A stretch of DNA of 64,000 nucleotides. Origin: Gottfriedia acidiceleris. GTDB lineage: Bacteria > Bacillota > Bacilli > Bacillales > Bacillaceae_G. The notes below the pieces were generated by a model. The model did not search any database. It saw nothing but the letters and a program-made list of their open reading frames with translations, and was not told the DNA's origin. The stretch spans positions 2,046,001-2,110,000 of the forward strand of contig NZ_CP096034.1 in assembly GCF_023115465.1 (NCBI RefSeq), read 5' to 3'. A program made the position numbers and the translations under genes. Below are positions 61,583 through 64,000 of the stretch, piece after piece (position 1 is the first letter of the stretch; each line of letters begins with the position of its first letter).

Positions 61583-61735
61583 ATGGCAAGAGGTAAAAGC
61601 TTTAATCATAAGAAAAAAGGTCATGAACCAACTCATCCAAAAGGAACACTAGTCGCACCTGAAGACCGTAAACATGAAGATCGAGAAGAAGATTATATTG
61701 TAACAGAAGAAGCATTTAAAAATCGTATTCAATAA
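61583..61735 (+). CDS. Small charged protein, 50 residues
   Basis: ATG 61583 with AAGGAGG upstream and a terminator downstream. ARGKSFNHKKKGHEPTHPKG followed by an acidic half (EDRKHEDREEDYIVTEEAF). The length and composition suggest a small spore or stress protein of Bacillus; no named family is certain. Confidence 0.65.
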   Translation: MARGKSFNHKKKGHEPTHPKGTLVAPEDRKHEDREEDYIVTEEAFKNRIQ

Positions 61736-61741
61736 AAATTG

Positions 61742-61787
61742 ATAAAAATGGGACTCAGATTTTATAGATTTGAGTCCATTTTTATTT
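61742..61787. terminator. Bidirectional terminator
   Basis: AAAAATGGGACTCA, loop, TTGAGTCCATTTTT between the convergent small gene and lysK. Confidence 0.75.
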
Positions 61788-61800
61788 TAGCTACCTTATA

Positions 61801-63369
61801 TTAACTTTCGTTGAAGTTTAATAAATTGATTAGCTGATTTTTATTCACTACTTGAAACAACAATGGAATAGGTGGTCCACTTGTTCTATTTAAAACAAGC
61901 TGATAAATCATTGTGAAAAAAGTTTTTTGATTTGCTTTCATTATTTTTTTATCTTCATGATAACAAATCGCATATAATTCTTTCATTAATTCAGTTTGAT
62001 CTAGGGCCTCATTATTTAATAGATAGCTACATAAATTTTTCAGCCAAAATTTCTGACCTTCAGTTAAAGAGTGATAAAATCCAATACCTTGTTTTTCGTT
62101 TATCATGCTATTTTTTTGTGGATTGTATTTTTTAATCCAATATTCTGCCATAAGACTAATTTTCTCTATTTCAATGGATGAGTAATTTTCTCCATTATTA
62201 ACAAATATGTCTTTTAATAAATCTACATTGTAATTAATGAGAGGCAGAACGTTAGCTACATGATTAAATTTTGGATATTTTTTATCAATTTTGCCAATAT
62301 GTGCAAATTCGACCGATTGGCAAATATCTAAATAGTGTAAAGATTGATCAATATAATTTGATTGATACCGTTCAAATTCTGAATAGTTTTTAATCACATC
62401 TTCATCTAGACCAATATTAAATGCTGCTGTTGGTTTATATTTAGCAAACATAAAGAGAATCACTTCTGGTAAATAGATTTCCAATAACTCAGCAGGTGTT
62501 ATTAAATTACCAGTGGAGCTCGACATTTTTTGGTTTTGACCTTTTATTCCAATAAACTCATACGGTGTATAATGAGGTGCATCATAGTCAAATATGGCTT
62601 TAGCAATTTCTTTTGAAACATTGTAACTACCGGTTTCAGATGAATGATCTCTTCCACCAGGTTCAAATACAACGTCTTCTTTCATCCACCTCATAGCCCA
62701 ATCAAATTTCCATTTTAATTTAATATTGTCTGCAACTTCTACAGATAATTGATTTGAAAATCCACAGCGACAAGTATAATGTAAAGTTTTGCTTTCCTTA
62801 TTATATTGGGTTATTGAAGGATCATCTTTCTCGCAATTTTCACAGTAAAGAGTAATAGGGTAAAAATCATTACGTTCTTGTTCATTTGGCATGCTTGTTT
62901 TGAACTTCATTAAAATATTATAAATTTCTTTTCTTTTCTCAATAGCATGTATTATGTCTTCATTGTATCTACCAGATTTGTATTCTTTACTTTGATAAAT
63001 AAACTCAACCTCAATGCCTAGTTCACATAAGGAATTTTCAAATTCTGTTTCAAAGTGTTCAGCGTATGTTGAGTGACAGCCATATGGATCAGGAATATTT
63101 GAATAAGCTTTCCCTATAAAACGATGATAAGTTGGATCAATTTTATTCGGGACCTTCCTAAAACGATCAAAATCATCCCAAGAAAAGATAAATCTTGTTT
63201 TCTTACCTAAATTATTTAAAGCTTTCACAACAAAATAAGTTGTAATGATCTCACGAAAATTTCCAATATGAACCGACCCCGATGGACTTATGCCAGATGC
63301 ACATACATAAGTTTCTTTATTTGGATATTTTTCAATTAATTCATTTGCGATTTTAATTGCCCAATGCAT
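61801..63369 (-). CDS. lysK: Class I lysyl-tRNA synthetase
   Basis: 522 residues. ASGISPSGSVHIGN holds the HIGH-type motif (H34-I-G-N) and QKMSSSTGN is the KMSKS motif, both of class I LysRS, unrelated to the usual class II LysS. A zinc-ribbon-like CENCEKDD with CRCGF lies between. ATG 63369 follows GAGGTGA. Bacilli such as B. cereus carry it as a second LysRS beside class II; whether LysS exists here is not visible. A T-box leader regulates it. Confidence 0.93.
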   Translation of the reverse strand: MHWAIKIANELIEKYPNKETYVCASGISPSGSVHIGNFREIITTYFVVKALNNLGKKTRFIFSWDDFDRFRKVPNKIDPTYHRFIGKAYSNIPDPYGCHSTYAEHFETEFENSLCELGIEVEFIYQSKEYKSGRYNEDIIHAIEKRKEIYNILMKFKTSMPNEQERNDFYPITLYCENCEKDDPSITQYNKESKTLHYTCRCGFSNQLSVEVADNIKLKWKFDWAMRWMKEDVVFEPGGRDHSSETGSYNVSKEIAKAIFDYDAPHYTPYEFIGIKGQNQKMSSSTGNLITPAELLEIYLPEVILFMFAKYKPTAAFNIGLDEDVIKNYSEFERYQSNYIDQSLHYLDICQSVEFAHIGKIDKKYPKFNHVANVLPLINYNVDLLKDIFVNNGENYSSIEIEKISLMAEYWIKKYNPQKNSMINEKQGIGFYHSLTEGQKFWLKNLCSYLLNNEALDQTELMKELYAICYHEDKKIMKANQKTFFTMIYQLVLNRTSGPPIPLLFQVVNKNQLINLLNFNES

Positions 63370-63399
63370 GTTTTCACCTCAAAATTTTTTATTTAACTT

Positions 63400-63700
63400 T
63401 CAAATTGCAAATAAAAAAACTCCCACCCCCAAGATTTAATCATCTTGAGGACGAGAGTTTGTTAACTTCGTGGTACCACCCCAGTTTATTGATATGTTAC
63501 CATACCAACCTCATTTAGGTACGGCACGAATGCTTATACCCTATCTCTATAACGGGAGAACCCGGCGTACCATCCCTAAAGTGAACTTTAGTTCCATACG
63601 AAGCTCCAAGTCTTTTTACATAAAGTTCATTATTACTCCTTTTTCAGCAAACAGGAGCTCTCTGTAAATAATTTTAGCTTTACTACTTTTCTCTTCATAG
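63400..63700 (-). promoter_or_regulatory. T-box leader of lysK
   Basis: The minus strand carries the T-box core GGGGTGGTACCACGAA (plus 63467 to 63482), whose GG pairs with uncharged tRNA acceptor ends. Next comes a terminator (plus 63412 to 63463: ACTCTCGTCCTCAAGAT with its complement, then TTTTTTT), which the T-box can disrupt. Upstream lies the AGAGAGCTCC stem I region. The specifier codon, expected AAA or AAG, was not assigned with certainty. Confidence 0.88.
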
Positions 63701-63730
63701 CTTTTAAATTTCGAAATATTAATTGTTATT

Positions 63731-63759
63731 ATATTAATCAAAACAATATTAATTGTCAA
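63731..63759 (-). promoter_or_regulatory. lysK promoter
   Basis: TTGACA (63759 to 63754) and TAATAT (63736 to 63731) with 17-bp spacing on the minus strand, just upstream of the T-box leader. Confidence 0.75.
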
Positions 63760-63814
63760 TTAAATTTAAAGTTGAATAAACTAGTTTAAATACTGTTTGA
63801 ATGGAGGTGCCAAA

Positions 63815-64000
63815 TTGAGGGATTTAGTTGATGATTTACCCCTAATCGGTGCGTATTTTTTATTATTTGGTACAACAACGGCGGCTGTTGGTATTTCAAG
63901 TAAAAAGATCGTTAGTGAAAACTTTGGTAGAAGTTTATTCGCTAAAGGTAATGCAATCGAAGCATTTGGCAACAGTATTCAAGCTATTGGAAGAGAAAAA
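63815..64000 (+). CDS. Repetitive DUF6944-like protein (N-terminal part)
   Basis: TTG 63815 follows GGAGGTG by 5 nt. 62 residues are visible to the window edge: one hydrophobic helix (IGAYFLLFGTTTAAVG) and then a repeating pattern of NAIEAFGNSIQAIG, as in the repetitive Bacillus proteins labelled DUF6944. Function unknown and the family call is tentative. Confidence 0.5.
   Translation, partial: MRDLVDDLPLIGAYFLLFGTTTAAVGISSKKIVSENFGRSLFAKGNAIEAFGNSIQAIGREK

Overview
The window looks like the chromosome of a low-GC Gram-positive of the Bacillaceae (Bacillus in the broad sense). Support: strong AGGAGG-type ribosome sites, LexA box of the GAAC-N4-GTTC type, the yokU-yozE-yodN-yozD-yodM gene order known from Bacillus subtilis, LrgAB, SbcCD and a T-box-controlled class I lysyl-tRNA synthetase. 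No rRNA, tRNA or CRISPR array was seen.

Left part (1 to about 30.9 kb) is a metal and metalloid resistance island. Order: a lipoprotein fragment and membrane proteins; csoR-copA-copZ with a CcdA-like protein and a cysteine-rich copper-storage protein; a MarR regulator with an ArsA-like ATPase sharing one palindromic operator; an FAD oxidoreductase-MFS-MarR-ArsN1-like operon; a MATE pump behind a fluoride-riboswitch-like leader; a MerR-controlled divergent pair; a membrane-cupredoxin fusion; a BlaI/M56 sensor pair followed by a secreted Met/Cys repeat protein; UvrX/YolD with an SOS box; and a long ars operon (arsR, aquaporin, arsC, arsD, arsA, CC-motif protein, dual-specificity phosphatase, SigZ-like sigma factor, arsM) that has no ArsB or Acr3 pump. 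It ends with a recJ-like gene split by an 877-nt ORF-less group II intron, and with a 3' stump of kamA that marks the island edge.

Middle (31 to 39 kb) is the conserved yokU-yozE-yodN-yozD-yodM block, but yodN is cut by a 4.73-kb element carrying a large serine recombinase, a membrane protein, an alpha/beta hydrolase and the PHA genes phaQ and phaP. Removing the stretch between the two AAATAT copies restores the yodN reading frame exactly.

Right part (39 to 64 kb) is mostly ordinary chromosome: thioredoxin, sbcDC, an artPQR-type amino acid ABC transporter, a hydroxyacid dehydrogenase, a TetR/MFS pair, GNAT, LrgAB-type proteins, an exonuclease with exoA, Nudix, a serine hydrolase, rhomboid, a diguanylate cyclase with a decayed EAL gene before it, and lysK with its T-box leader. 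Two non-coding features stand out there: a helically phased GCAAAT repeat array (46.5 kb) and a multi-arm structured RNA candidate (54.8 kb). Several genes carry frameshifts or internal stops (DUF1232, a MerT-like gene, DUF3784, EAL, MFS N-terminus).
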